Shown: positions 32,124 to 40,605 of the stretch, piece after piece
How positions within the stretch are numbered: the stretch's first letter is position 1
How the letters are laid out: every line of letters starts with the position of its first letter
NCBI GenBank assembly: GCA_022825745.1
Contig: JAJDWF010000146.1
Span: 1-43,210, forward strand
Source: Dehalococcoidia bacterium
GTDB taxonomy: Bacteria > Chloroflexota > Dehalococcoidia > Lucifugimonadales > UBA3495
DNA: 43,210 bases
Reading direction: 5' to 3'
Position numbers and translations under genes: made by a program
The notes under the pieces: generated by a model
Database searches by the model: none
Told to the model about the DNA's origin: nothing
What the model saw: only the letters and a program-made list of their open reading frames with translations

Positions 32124-33434
32124 ATGCCAACGACTGTCGCCAGTCCTTCAAGCAATCAAAACCAGTTACTGCCGGACGACCGAGGCGTTCACGACTGGTA
32201 TCGCTTCGTCCTGTCCTTTCCGCCGCACTTGGTCAGAACGTACATCGAAAGGTTCGGCATTGATGAATCTCAGGTTGTCCTGGATCCTTTCTGCGGCGCG
32301 GGAACGACGCTGGTAGAGTCCAAGAAATCCGGTATCGCCAGCGTGGGGATGGATTCTCATCCGATGGCTTATTTCGCGAGTTCGGTCAAGGTTGACTGGT
32401 CAATGAGCGCTGATCGCGTACTGGCTTATGCCGGTCAGGTCGCTGAGTCTTTCAACGAGACCATGGCAGATGTGGAACAGAATGCGCTCATCCGCGATAG
32501 TGACACGCTCCAACATACCGATTCACTCATAGGACTCCTGGGCCCCGAAGAATCCAAGTTGCTTATAAAAGACTCAATCAGTCCCAAGCCGGTTCTGAAG
32601 ACATTAGCCTTGTTACACAAGATTAACGAACATGGGGACGCTAGCCTCCGCAACATCGGGCGGCTCGCCCTCGCCGGAGCGCTTGTGAATGGTGTGAGTA
32701 ATTTGAAATTCGGACCTGAGGTGGGTGTAGGACGAATTAGAGCTGACGCCCCTGTCTTGGAAACTTGGGGTGAACGCATTCAACGGATGGCCGACGACTT
32801 GCGGTTCGTCCATGACCGAACAGACATCCCGGCACGCGTCATCAAATTCGACGCCCGAAACATGGAGCAGGGGCTCGCGCCTGAATCTGTGGACGCAGTT
32901 ATCACTTCTCCGCCATACCCAAACGAAAAAGACTACACTAGGACCACTCGTTTGGAGTCGGTTTTGTTGGGCTTGATTACGAGCCGCAATGAACTGCGGC
33001 AAGTCAAACAGGACCTCCTGAGGTCAAACACCAGAGGGGTCTATAAAGACGATGCCGATGATCGATCTGTGGACGGCTTCCAAAGCATCGCCGAAATCTC
33101 CGACGCAATAGAACGCCGGCGTATCGAACTGGGCAAAACATCAGGGTTTGAACGGCTGTACGCCAGGGTAACCAGGTTGTATTTCGGCGGCATGTTCAGG
33201 CACCTCTCTTCTCTGAGAACTGTTCTGCGACCGGGCGCGAAACTGGCGTATGTCGTAGGAGATCAAGCATCGTTCCTGCGTATAATGATTCCCACAGGTC
33301 AGATAATAGCGGACATTGCTGAATCGTTAGGTTATCGTGTAATCGACATTGACCTCTTCCGCACCAGATTTTCCACCGCAACAGGTCAGCACTTGCGGGA
33401 AGAAGTTGTTGTGCTGGAATGGTCCAGCGATTAA
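32124..33434 (+). CDS. DNA methyltransferase of a type II restriction-modification pair
   Basis: The 436-residue protein has SAM-binding motif I VLDPFCGAGTTLVE at residues 52-65 and catalytic motif IV TSPPYPNEKDYTR near 262-274. SPPY points to N4-cytosine (or beta-type N6-adenine) methylation. The motif order I then IV, with about 200 residues between, fits a form in which target recognition lies in the middle. An AGGAGGT site precedes the ATG. The gene has lower GC and more mixed codons than its neighbours, and with the next gene forms a cassette between two dispersed repeats, which suggests transfer. Confidence 0.9.
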   Translation: MPTTVASPSSNQNQLLPDDRGVHDWYRFVLSFPPHLVRTYIERFGIDESQVVLDPFCGAGTTLVESKKSGIASVGMDSHPMAYFASSVKVDWSMSADRVLAYAGQVAESFNETMADVEQNALIRDSDTLQHTDSLIGLLGPEESKLLIKDSISPKPVLKTLALLHKINEHGDASLRNIGRLALAGALVNGVSNLKFGPEVGVGRIRADAPVLETWGERIQRMADDLRFVHDRTDIPARVIKFDARNMEQGLAPESVDAVITSPPYPNEKDYTRTTRLESVLLGLITSRNELRQVKQDLLRSNTRGVYKDDADDRSVDGFQSIAEISDAIERRRIELGKTSGFERLYARVTRLYFGGMFRHLSSLRTVLRPGAKLAYVVGDQASFLRIMIPTGQIIADIAESLGYRVIDIDLFRTRFSTATGQHLREEVVVLEWSSD

Positions 33435-33450
33435 CAAGAAGGCGTCTCAT

Positions 33451-34248
33451 ATGCGTGCACCGAACCGATATGAACAAATTTTGACCAAAGTTTTCTTCGA
33501 CCACTATGTGGAGGGTTCCCGACAGGTTGAATTTACCCGGCAGGACCTCATCGACGCTGCCGAAGAACTCGGCTTGGACCGTCCCCTCAACATCGGAGAC
33601 ATACCGTACAGTTTTCGACACAGAGGTTTGAGACCCGCTCAGATCATGGAAACCGCGCCCGATGGCGAAACATGGCTCTGGCGGAGCGGCGGAACCAGCA
33701 TCTACCGGCTCGTAATGGTTCCGGATAGACCTATCGCGCCGAATCAGAACCTGGCGGTTACCAAAATACCGGATGCTACCCCTGGGATTGTAGCGTGGCA
33801 TTCCCAAAGCGATGAGCAAGCGTTGTTGGCGCGCCTGCGCTACAACCGCCTGATTGACATCTTCTTGGGAATAACCTGCTATTCGCTGCAAAACCACTTG
33901 CGGACTACCGTTGAGGGCATCGGACAAATCGAAACGGACGAGATCTATGTGGGGATAGACAGGCGAGGATCGCAGTACGTCGTGCCGGTGCAAGCGAAAT
34001 CTGAAAACGACCAGATCGGACGAGTGCAAATCGAGCAGGATATTTCTTTGTGTGAGGAAAGGTGGACTGCGCTCATCTGCCGCCCGATAGCCGCTCAAAT
34101 GATGGGGAACGACACCATTGCCCTGTTCGAGTTTGAGCTACAGGCCGATGACGTTAAGATAGTGTCGGAAAGGCACTATCAACTCGTCGAACCGGAACAA
34201 ATGACGACAGAGGATTTGCAGTCGTATCGACAACGCTCATTGGACTGA
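33451..34248 (+). CDS. probable type II restriction endonuclease with PD-(D/E)XK-like site, 265 aa
   Basis: I recognise no named family, but the centre has a nuclease-like site: IETDEIYVGIDRRGSQYVVP then VQAKSENDQ, with D163/E164 and D170 ahead of Q181-x-K183, a QxK variant of the (D/E)XK motif. The N-terminal 90 residues look like a winged-helix DNA-binding region (RYEQILTKVFFDHYVEGSRQ and so on). It starts 16 bases after the methyltransferase stop with an AAGAAGG site, the usual layout of a type II pair. Composition is as AT-rich as its partner. The endonuclease call is inference from motif and partner; DNA specificity unknown. Confidence 0.75.
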   Translation: MRAPNRYEQILTKVFFDHYVEGSRQVEFTRQDLIDAAEELGLDRPLNIGDIPYSFRHRGLRPAQIMETAPDGETWLWRSGGTSIYRLVMVPDRPIAPNQNLAVTKIPDATPGIVAWHSQSDEQALLARLRYNRLIDIFLGITCYSLQNHLRTTVEGIGQIETDEIYVGIDRRGSQYVVPVQAKSENDQIGRVQIEQDISLCEERWTALICRPIAAQMMGNDTIALFEFELQADDVKIVSERHYQLVEPEQMTTEDLQSYRQRSLD

Positions 34249-34252
34249 TACC

Positions 34253-34387
34253 TCCTACCCATCCCCACAAAATCAATGTCGCCCAACTTTTTGTGAATCA
34301 CGTGCTTTTTGTGGCCAAAAGCCGCCCAATCGCCCCCCACAATCACCCATAATCCCCAAAACCCCCAGTTCAGACAACCTCCGCCCC
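34253..34387 (+). repeat. partial C-rich repeat segment before copy B
   Basis: This non-coding stretch resembles the 3' part of the dispersed element: CCGCCCAATCGCCCCCCACA matches CCGCCCAATCCGCCCCCATT in copy A. It may be the remnant of a second, truncated copy in tandem. C-runs at 34325-34366 give a G-quadruplex motif on the other strand. The unique start (GTCGCCCAACTTTTTGTGAA) shows nothing else. Confidence 0.5.
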
Positions 34388-34655
34388 GGTGACACTCCCC
34401 CCTTGCTCTAACCCCTCCCCCATCCGTACCATATTACCCAGCGCCCAAATCCAACCCGCCACTCAGGCCCGCGAGAGCCGTCCCAATGCCCACTTCCAAA
34501 CACCGCGAACCCCGCTCCCCCAAACCCGCTCACCTGCCCGCGAATACCGCTAAAACCGCCACCAAAACCCTTCCCTCGGCCCCCAAATCAGCCCCACGAC
34601 CCGCCTAATACCATACTTGAATTAGCGGAAATGAGAGGAAATGAGCGGGAAATCG
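34388..34655 (+). repeat. C/A-rich dispersed element with 10-bp iterons, copy B
   Basis: Begins GGTGACACTCCCCCCTTGCT, has CATCCGTACCATATTACC, CGCTCCCCCAAA and ACCGCCACCAAAACCC in the same order as copy A, and ends with three 10-mers at 34619-34648 (GAATTAGCGG, AAATGAGAGG, AAATGAGCGG). It fills the gap between the type II restriction-modification cassette and the propeller gene; no gene is seen in it. C-runs at 34568-34595 form the quadruplex motif. Confidence 0.78.
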
Positions 34656-34767
34656 ACCTTTCCGCTCGCCTGATTGTCCCTTGTGCTATCATGCCCACGG
34701 CGGCGGGCCTTATCGCCGTCCATCCGGCATTCCGCGTTACGCATTGCATCCATCGCAGGAGGTAATC

Positions 34768-35754
34768 ATGGCTGGAAACTACACCATCAGCGTCGGCACC
34801 GTCGGCGGCGGGCTCTCCGTAAGCCCCGACGGCGGCGAATCCTGGAACCGCATCCGCGACCCGCTGCCCAGCGAGTGCAACATCCGCGCCCTGGCCGTCG
34901 ATCCCAACCACAAGAACCGCATCTACGCCGGTTCCGACAACGGCCTCTTCCGCTCCAACGACAACGGCTTCACCTGGCAGTACGTCGAGTCCCCCATGGA
35001 TGACTACCAGATCTGGTCCGTGGGCATCGACCCCGAGGACTCCGACACCGTGTTCGTCGGTACCCGGCCCAACGCCTTCCGCTCCCGCGACGGCGGCGAG
35101 ACCTGGGAGTCCCTGGACCTGGGCGTCCGCATGCCCTGCCCCATCGGGATTCCGCGCACCACCAACATCATCGTTGACCCGCGCGACACCCGCACCGTCT
35201 GGGCCGGCATCGAGGTGGACGGCGTGTACCGCAGCCTGGACGGCGGCGACAACTGGACCCGCCTGCCCGACCTGGGGCCCGACCCCTTCCACGGCGACAT
35301 CCACGGCATGGCCCTCAAGCCCGGCCCCGACGCCGCCATCTACTGCACCACGCCCTTCGGCATCTCCACCAGCAACGACGAGGGCGAGAGCTGGGAGCTG
35401 CACGAGTTCCCCCGCTTCCACGAGGCCGACATGCGCTCCTACTGCCGCGGCATGGTCATCAAGCCCGGCGAGTCCAGCACCATGTTCGTGGGCAACGGCG
35501 ACACCATCCCCGGCGTGACCGGCGCCATCCGCCGCACCCAGGACGCCGGCGGCTCGTGGGACGCGCCCAACATGTCGCAGACGCCCAACTCGGTGGTGTA
35601 CTGGTTCGCCGCCAGCCCCCACGTGGACGACGTGATGGTGGCCGCCAGCATCTACGGCTACGTGTACGTCAGCACCGACGGCGGCGAGAACTGGGACAAG
35701 CTCCAGAAGGAGTTCGGCGAAATCCGCTCCCTGGCCCTGACCCCCAACGACTAA
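34768..35754 (+). CDS. seven-Asp-box beta-propeller protein (BNR/sortilin-like), 328 aa
   Basis: Seven Asp-box motifs S/T-x-D-x-G-x-x-W are evenly spaced: SPDGGESW, SNDNGFTW, SRDGGETW, SLDGGDNW, SNDEGESW, TQDAGGSW and STDGGENW. This indicates a seven-bladed propeller like that of sialidases, BNR-repeat and VPS10/sortilin proteins. No sialidase FRIP motif or catalytic Arg triad is evident, and there is no signal peptide, so it is more likely a cytoplasmic binding or scaffold protein. The start has an AGGAGG site and a likely -10 box TATCAT at 34687-34692. It heads the catabolic block to its right. Confidence 0.88.
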   Translation: MAGNYTISVGTVGGGLSVSPDGGESWNRIRDPLPSECNIRALAVDPNHKNRIYAGSDNGLFRSNDNGFTWQYVESPMDDYQIWSVGIDPEDSDTVFVGTRPNAFRSRDGGETWESLDLGVRMPCPIGIPRTTNIIVDPRDTRTVWAGIEVDGVYRSLDGGDNWTRLPDLGPDPFHGDIHGMALKPGPDAAIYCTTPFGISTSNDEGESWELHEFPRFHEADMRSYCRGMVIKPGESSTMFVGNGDTIPGVTGAIRRTQDAGGSWDAPNMSQTPNSVVYWFAASPHVDDVMVAASIYGYVYVSTDGGENWDKLQKEFGEIRSLALTPND

Positions 35755-35763
35755 CTGGAAATA

Positions 35764-35797
35764 CCCCCGTCATTCCGGCGAAAGCCGGAATCCAGGG
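35764..35797 (+). repeat. dispersed hairpin repeat, copy 2
   Basis: CCCCCGTCATTCCGGC-GAAA-GCCGGAATCCAGGG. The perfect 8-bp stem (ATTCCGGC/GCCGGAAT) closes a GAAA loop. Relative to copy 3 the stem has changed at both paired positions, so pairing is kept. Confidence 0.8.
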
Positions 35798-35802
35798 ACC
35801 AG

Positions 35803-35833
35803 GCCCCTCTTCCGCCAGGTGAGAGGGGCTTTT
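35803..35833 (+). terminator. intrinsic terminator after the propeller gene
   Basis: GCCCCTCT pairs with AGAGGGGC around an 11-base loop and is followed by TTTT. Confidence 0.8.
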
Positions 35834-35889
35834 GATGCTACAATGCCTGCGCCGCAAGCGGCGAGTTTTCACTACTCTGGAGCGCAGCA

Positions 35890-36759
35890 ATGCCAACCTT
35901 TGACTCCGACGGCGTGCAGATCTTCTACCAGTCCACCGGCGAGGGCTTTCCCCTCATCTGGAGCCACGAGTTCGCCGGTTCCTACGAGAGCTGGGAGCAG
36001 CAGGTGCGCTACTTCAGCCACCGCTACCGCGTCATCACCTACAACGACCGCGGCTATCCGCCCTCCGAGGTGCCCACCGACCCCGAGGCCTACTCCCAGG
36101 ACATCACCATCGAGGACCTGCGCCGCCTGATGGATCACCTAGAACTGGACCAGGCCTACATCGGCGGCCTGTCCATGGGCGGTAACGTCGCGCTCAACTT
36201 CGCCCTGCGCTACCCCGAACGCTGCAAGGCCATCATCGTGGCGTCGGCCGGCTCCGGCACCACCCATAACGAGGCGTTCCGCACCGGTGGCGAGGCCATG
36301 GCTGCCCGGCTGCTGGCCGAGGGCACGCCGCCCGTGATGAAGGACTACGGCAGCGGCCCGACCCGCGTGCAGTTGCAGCGCAAGGACCCGCGCGGCTACG
36401 AGGAGTTCATGCGCCTGCTGTTCGGGCACAACGCCCGCGGCTCGGCCTACACCTTCCGCGGCGTCCAGCTCAAGCGCTCCACCATCGACCAGCTAATCCC
36501 GCAGATGAACGCCTGCCAGGTGCCCACGCTCATCCTCATCGGCGACGAGGATGACCCCTGCGTCGAGCCGTCCATCATGATGAAACGACACATCCCCAAG
36601 AGCGGCCTGGCGGTGCTGCCCCAATGCGGCCACGCCATCAACCTGGAGGAACCGGCCCTGTTCAACCAACTGGTCTCCGACTTCCTGTCGTCCGTCGAAG
36701 CCGGCAAGTGGGCCGACCACCCATTGGGCGATACCCCGTACAGCACCGGCTCCCGGTAG
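35890..36759 (+). CDS. alpha/beta hydrolase, 289 aa
   Basis: A single-domain alpha/beta hydrolase with the full triad: nucleophile S95 in GLSMGG, acid D219 in LIGDEDDPCVEP, and His248 in PQCGHAINLEEP. The oxyanion strand is FPLIWSHEFAG, where the HG is replaced by HE, a variation. The family includes esterases, lactonases, C-C bond hydrolases and haloperoxidases; the substrate cannot be told. A CTGGAG site precedes the ATG. It is followed by a convergent LLM gene one base later. Confidence 0.9.
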   Translation: MPTFDSDGVQIFYQSTGEGFPLIWSHEFAGSYESWEQQVRYFSHRYRVITYNDRGYPPSEVPTDPEAYSQDITIEDLRRLMDHLELDQAYIGGLSMGGNVALNFALRYPERCKAIIVASAGSGTTHNEAFRTGGEAMAARLLAEGTPPVMKDYGSGPTRVQLQRKDPRGYEEFMRLLFGHNARGSAYTFRGVQLKRSTIDQLIPQMNACQVPTLILIGDEDDPCVEPSIMMKRHIPKSGLAVLPQCGHAINLEEPALFNQLVSDFLSSVEAGKWADHPLGDTPYSTGSR

Positions 36760-36760
36760 C

Positions 36761-37663
36761 CTACCGCCCCCAGCCCACGGGAATCACCTCCCGGAACTCC
36801 CGCATCGCCTCGATGTGCTGTTCTACCGCGCTGAGCGGGCCGCGCCTCGCTTCCGCCATGACGTGGGTGCCGCCCAGGGACTGCCAGCCCTCGACCTCGG
36901 CCAGCCATTCTTCCGGCGACTTGCCGGGCATCCGGATGCGGCCGGCCAGGCCAACGTCCTCAGGCTGGCGGCCGGCCTCGGCGATGTAGGTCTGCATCTT
37001 GTCCAGCACGCCCCGCGCCGTGTCGCCCGGCGGGAAGCTGGGGAACCAGCCGTCGCCCATGCGGGCGATGCGTCGCAGTACCACGTCCCTGGGCACGGGG
37101 CCGGCCGTCCCGCCGGCGCCGAACCACACCGGTATGGGTCGCTGCACCGGCAACGGCTTGATGCCGGCAGCCCGCACCGTGTGCCAACGGCCCTCAAAGT
37201 CCACCACCTCCTGAGTCCACAGGGCGCGCATCAGGTCAATCTGCTCCTCCGAGCGGATGCCACGGTTCGTAAAGTCCTCGCCCAGCGCCTCGAACTCCAC
37301 GTGGTTCCAGCCCACGCCGATGCCCAGCGTGAGACGGCCGCCGCTCAGTACGTCGATCTCCGCCGCCTGCTTGGCCACCAGCGCGGTCTGACGCTGGGGC
37401 AGGATCAGGATGCCGGTAATCAGCCGGATCTTCGTGGTGATGGCGGCGATGAAGGCCAGCGTGGTCAGCGACTCGTGGATTACGCTGTGGTGGGTGTAGT
37501 AGTGGTCCCGCACATGCTGGTGGTGCGCCGGGTCCGCGCCCAGCACGTGGTCGGCGATGAACAGGTAGTCGAACTCCATGCCCTCCACGGCCTGCACGTA
37601 GTCGCGGATGGCCGCCGGGTCCGGGCCGATCTCAGTCTGCGGAAAAATTGCGCCAATCTGCAT
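36761..37663 (-). CDS. luciferase-like (LLM) flavin/F420-dependent oxidoreductase, 300 aa
   Basis: The TIM-barrel enzyme has the family blocks MEFDYLFIADHV, TTKIRLITGILILPQRQTAL, EIDVLSGGRLTLGIGVGWNH (cofactor binding) and PIPVWFGAGG. This pattern fits the F420-dependent branch of LLM enzymes; FMN cannot be ruled out. Such proteins are multiplied in SAR202-type genomes and are thought to oxidise recalcitrant organic matter, which here is inference. GAGGAG site before the ATG. It follows the aldo/keto reductase gene by 27 bases, the two forming an operon. Confidence 0.93.
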   Translation of the reverse strand: MQIGAIFPQTEIGPDPAAIRDYVQAVEGMEFDYLFIADHVLGADPAHHQHVRDHYYTHHSVIHESLTTLAFIAAITTKIRLITGILILPQRQTALVAKQAAEIDVLSGGRLTLGIGVGWNHVEFEALGEDFTNRGIRSEEQIDLMRALWTQEVVDFEGRWHTVRAAGIKPLPVQRPIPVWFGAGGTAGPVPRDVVLRRIARMGDGWFPSFPPGDTARGVLDKMQTYIAEAGRQPEDVGLAGRIRMPGKSPEEWLAEVEGWQSLGGTHVMAEARRGPLSAVEQHIEAMREFREVIPVGWGR

Positions 37664-37690
37664 GAAATCTCCTCTAAATCCGGCCCTGCG

Positions 37691-38710
37691 TTAACGCCGG
37701 TACTCGTCGCCGCAGTCGCCGATCATCCGGTACAGGTCGCGGGCGCCGGCCGATGCCTCGTCAATCGCCCGGTAATCGTCCGTATCCAGTTGGAAGCTGA
37801 ACACCCGCGCGTTCTCCGCGATGTGCTCGGCCACGCCCAGGCGCGCCCCGATGATCACGCCGGCCACGACGTTTTTCTCCAGGATGTACCTTGACGCCAC
37901 GTTGGCGATGCTGACGCCGTGCTTGTCGGCGATGGCTCTCAACGCAGTCAGCAGCCGTTGGAACAGGTCCCAGCCGCCCCAGGCGTCCACCATCTGCTTG
38001 TACTTGCGCAGGCTGGCGGTGTTCAGCGCGCCGCCGCCCGGCTCCGGCTGGCCCAGGTAGCGGTCGGACAGCAGGCCACCGCACAGCACGCCGTAGGGCA
38101 GCAGCCACACCCGCTGCTCCTCGCACACTGCCGTCATCTGCACCTCCGGCCGGCGGTCGATCAGCGAGTACTGCACCTGGTTGGACACCACCCGTACCCC
38201 GTGGTCGGCGATGTCCCGCAGCCGTTGGGTGTCGAAGTTGGTCAACGCCACGCGATGTAGCTTGCCTTCGTCCCGCAACGCCGCCAGGTGCTCCAGCGCG
38301 TCCAGGTAGCGCCGGTCGGCGTACTCCCACCAGTGGAATTGCAGCAGGTCCAGCCGCTCGACGCCCATGCGCCGCAGCGAGATGTCCACGTTGTTCTCGA
38401 CAATCTGCCGCGTCATCGGCCCCGGGCGCGGCACCCACTTGGTGAACGCCTGCATTTCCGACAGCGCGTCTGCGCCTCGCGCATCGGCCAAACGCCGCCG
38501 GAACTCGCCGATAAAATCCTCGGCCGGCCCGTAGTGGTCGGCCAGGTCCCACGTGGTGAACCCGGCGTCATGGTAGGCCAGCATCGCGTCCAAAGCGGCT
38601 GCGGGATCGATGCGGCCATGCGCTCCCGACACCTGCCACATGCCGTTGAGCACACGGCAGATGGGCAGGCCATCGACGAACCGCAGTCGTGCTTCTTGTG
38701 GGAGGGTCAT
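37691..38710 (-). CDS. aldo/keto reductase, 339 aa
   Basis: The NADPH-dependent (alpha/beta)8 barrel enzyme has the complete catalytic tetrad: D55 (TTWDLADHYG), Y60, K91 (AFTKWVPR) and H126 (LLQFHWWEY). The C-terminal NADP-binding strand is ANVASRYILEKNVVAGVIIG. The start at 38710 is chosen because the longer frame begins inside the likely -10 box (TACAAT on the minus strand, 38752-38757). It is the first gene of the unit with the LLM oxidoreductase and diverges from the Gfo/Idh gene. Confidence 0.9.
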   Translation of the reverse strand: MTLPQEARLRFVDGLPICRVLNGMWQVSGAHGRIDPAAALDAMLAYHDAGFTTWDLADHYGPAEDFIGEFRRRLADARGADALSEMQAFTKWVPRPGPMTRQIVENNVDISLRRMGVERLDLLQFHWWEYADRRYLDALEHLAALRDEGKLHRVALTNFDTQRLRDIADHGVRVVSNQVQYSLIDRRPEVQMTAVCEEQRVWLLPYGVLCGGLLSDRYLGQPEPGGGALNTASLRKYKQMVDAWGGWDLFQRLLTALRAIADKHGVSIANVASRYILEKNVVAGVIIGARLGVAEHIAENARVFSFQLDTDDYRAIDEASAGARDLYRMIGDCGDEYRR

Positions 38711-38856
38711 AGTTGGCGATATCTGAAGGCAGGGTGCATTAGCGCGCTCCGATTGTACCACCCAACGGCGAGCGCATCCCGTCCCTGTGTTACGATGGCC
38801 GCACTTTACTGGCCCTCAATCCAGCCATTCCGCATTGACCACAGGAGGCCTCCGCC
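38711..38856. promoter_or_regulatory. divergent promoter region between aldo/keto reductase and Gfo/Idh genes
   Basis: The minus-strand -10 box is TACAAT (38752-38757); the plus-strand one is TACGAT (38788-38793). The two genes are thus transcribed back to back from a shared 146-base region and may share control. The plus-strand leader has an AGGAGG site before the ATG. Confidence 0.45.
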
Positions 38857-39963
38857 ATGACTACCCAGCAGCCCATCAAGATAGGACTCATTGGCGCCAA
38901 CATCCACGTGGGCTGGTCGCCACGCGCGCACCTGCCGGCCCTGGCCGCGCACCCCGACTTCGACCTCGCCGCCGTCTGCACCACCCGCCAGGAATCAGCC
39001 GACGAGGCCAGGGCCGCCTTCAACGCCGGCAGCGCGTGGGACGACTACAACCGTATGCTGGCGGACGCCGACATTGAGGCCGCCACCATATCCCTGCGCG
39101 TGCCCAGCCACTACGAACCGACGACGGCCGCCTTGCGCGCCGGCAAGCACACGTTCACCGAATGGCCCCTGGGCCGCACCACCGACGAGGCGGTTGAGAT
39201 GGCCGACCTGGCCCGCCAGCAGGGCGTCAAGACCGCCGTCGGCTTGCAGGCCCGCGCCAATCCCGCCGTCGCCCATCTCAAGAACCTCATCGAAGACGGC
39301 TACGTGGGCCGCGTCATGACCTGCCACGTTCGCCTGATGCGCGAGGGCGTGCTGTCCCGCGACTCCGGGCGGACCTGGCAGCGCGACAACGAGCTGGGCG
39401 CGCACACCCTCACCATCGCCTGCGGCCACACCATCGACGCCCTGTGCAGCATCGTGGGCGAGTTCGCCGACGTGTCCACCGTGGTCAGCACCCAGGCCGG
39501 CACCTGGCACGAGACCGATACCGGAGAGGACCTGCCGGTCACGTCGCCCGACAACATCCTGGTCAGCGGCAACCTGCAAAGCGGCGGCGTAGCCTCCGTG
39601 CAGATCGGCAGCACCCCGTGGGCCGGCAGCGGCTACCGCATGGAGATTTACGGCGAGGAGGGCACGCTGGTCGCCGTGTCCGTGGACTCGCCGCAGCTGC
39701 AGCAGGTCAGCATCCGGGGGGCGCGGGGCGGCAGCAACGAATTGCAGGAACTGACGCCGGCCGAGGAACTGCACCTGGCGCCCGAAATCCCCGGCGGCGC
39801 GGCCTACAACGTGGGCCAGCTCTACAGCCGGTTCGCCGCGTCCATTCGTGGCCAGGAGAACGGCGACGCGCTGCCCGACTTCGACCACGCCGTAACCCTG
39901 CACCGCTTCATCGACGCCATCCGCCAGTCCAGCGACGAAGGCCAGCGCATCGCCGTGGCGTAG
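38857..39963 (+). CDS. Gfo/Idh/MocA-family oxidoreductase with EWP instead of EKP
   Basis: The N-terminal Rossmann domain starts KIGLIGANIHVGWSPRAH, with AVCTTR at the second strand. The family's catalytic EKP motif reads E102-W103-P104 (TFTEWPLGRTTDEA), so the catalytic Lys is absent, while H191 of CGHTIDAL is kept. Similar EW variants occur in Gal80-like regulators and some reductases, so the enzyme may bind NAD(P) and a sugar or sugar acid without being a normal dehydrogenase. At 368 residues it is complete. Divergent from the aldo/keto reductase. Confidence 0.88.
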   Translation: MTTQQPIKIGLIGANIHVGWSPRAHLPALAAHPDFDLAAVCTTRQESADEARAAFNAGSAWDDYNRMLADADIEAATISLRVPSHYEPTTAALRAGKHTFTEWPLGRTTDEAVEMADLARQQGVKTAVGLQARANPAVAHLKNLIEDGYVGRVMTCHVRLMREGVLSRDSGRTWQRDNELGAHTLTIACGHTIDALCSIVGEFADVSTVVSTQAGTWHETDTGEDLPVTSPDNILVSGNLQSGGVASVQIGSTPWAGSGYRMEIYGEEGTLVAVSVDSPQLQQVSIRGARGGSNELQELTPAEELHLAPEIPGGAAYNVGQLYSRFAASIRGQENGDALPDFDHAVTLHRFIDAIRQSSDEGQRIAVA

Positions 39964-40017
39964 GGCTGCCGGTCAGAATGGTACAATGGCCTCGACGCCG
40001 GAACCTGGGGAGTTGCG

Positions 40018-40599
40018 ATGACCACTGGCATTGACATCAGAACGGGGATGCGTATGACCCTCGACGAGTTCCTTAATCTGCCCGAAATGGAGCAGCGGAT
40101 TGAACTGCATGATGGGGTCTTGTACGTAATGCCGCAAGCCAATTTTAACCACCAGAATCTAGGCAAGATGCTCACCCACTACCTGACCGCACAGATCGAG
40201 TTGGAAGGACTTGGTGTGGTCTTGCCTCCGATTGACGTGGTGTTGTTCGACAACACTACCGTAGCGCCGGACATCGTTGTTGTGCGCTCGGGAAGGGTCG
40301 ATATTATGCGCGACCTCCGCTTCCACGGTGCCCCGGACATCGTGGTGGAAGTCTTGTCTTCCGACCGGAGTCGGGATCTGGTGGATAAGCGAAGGCTGTA
40401 CGAAATAGCCGGCATCCCCGAGTACTGGATTCTGGACGGCGACGCGGACACGCTAACCTCGCTGGAATTGGGTGACGACGGCATTTATAGTGAGCGCGCC
40501 GTACTCACCGCCGCGGACACGCTGACCACCCCGCTCTTCCCCACGATCAGCCTGCCGCTACGGTTGTTGTTCAACAACCCGGCCCGCATCCGGCGGTAG
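40018..40599 (+). CDS. Uma2-family (DUF820) nuclease-like protein, copy 3
   Basis: The most typical Uma2 of the three in the window: RIELHDGVLYVMP (E29), VAPDIVVVR (D85), APDIVVEVLS (D107, E111), K124 in LVDKRRLYEIAGIPEYW. It has no coiled-coil tail. GGGGAG before the ATG and a -10 box TACAAT at 39981-39986 define the start. It is transcribed alone and ends convergently with the GNAT gene. Confidence 0.9.
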   Translation: MTTGIDIRTGMRMTLDEFLNLPEMEQRIELHDGVLYVMPQANFNHQNLGKMLTHYLTAQIELEGLGVVLPPIDVVLFDNTTVAPDIVVVRSGRVDIMRDLRFHGAPDIVVEVLSSDRSRDLVDKRRLYEIAGIPEYWILDGDADTLTSLELGDDGIYSERAVLTAADTLTTPLFPTISLPLRLLFNNPARIRR

Positions 40600-40605
40600 C
40601 GCCGG

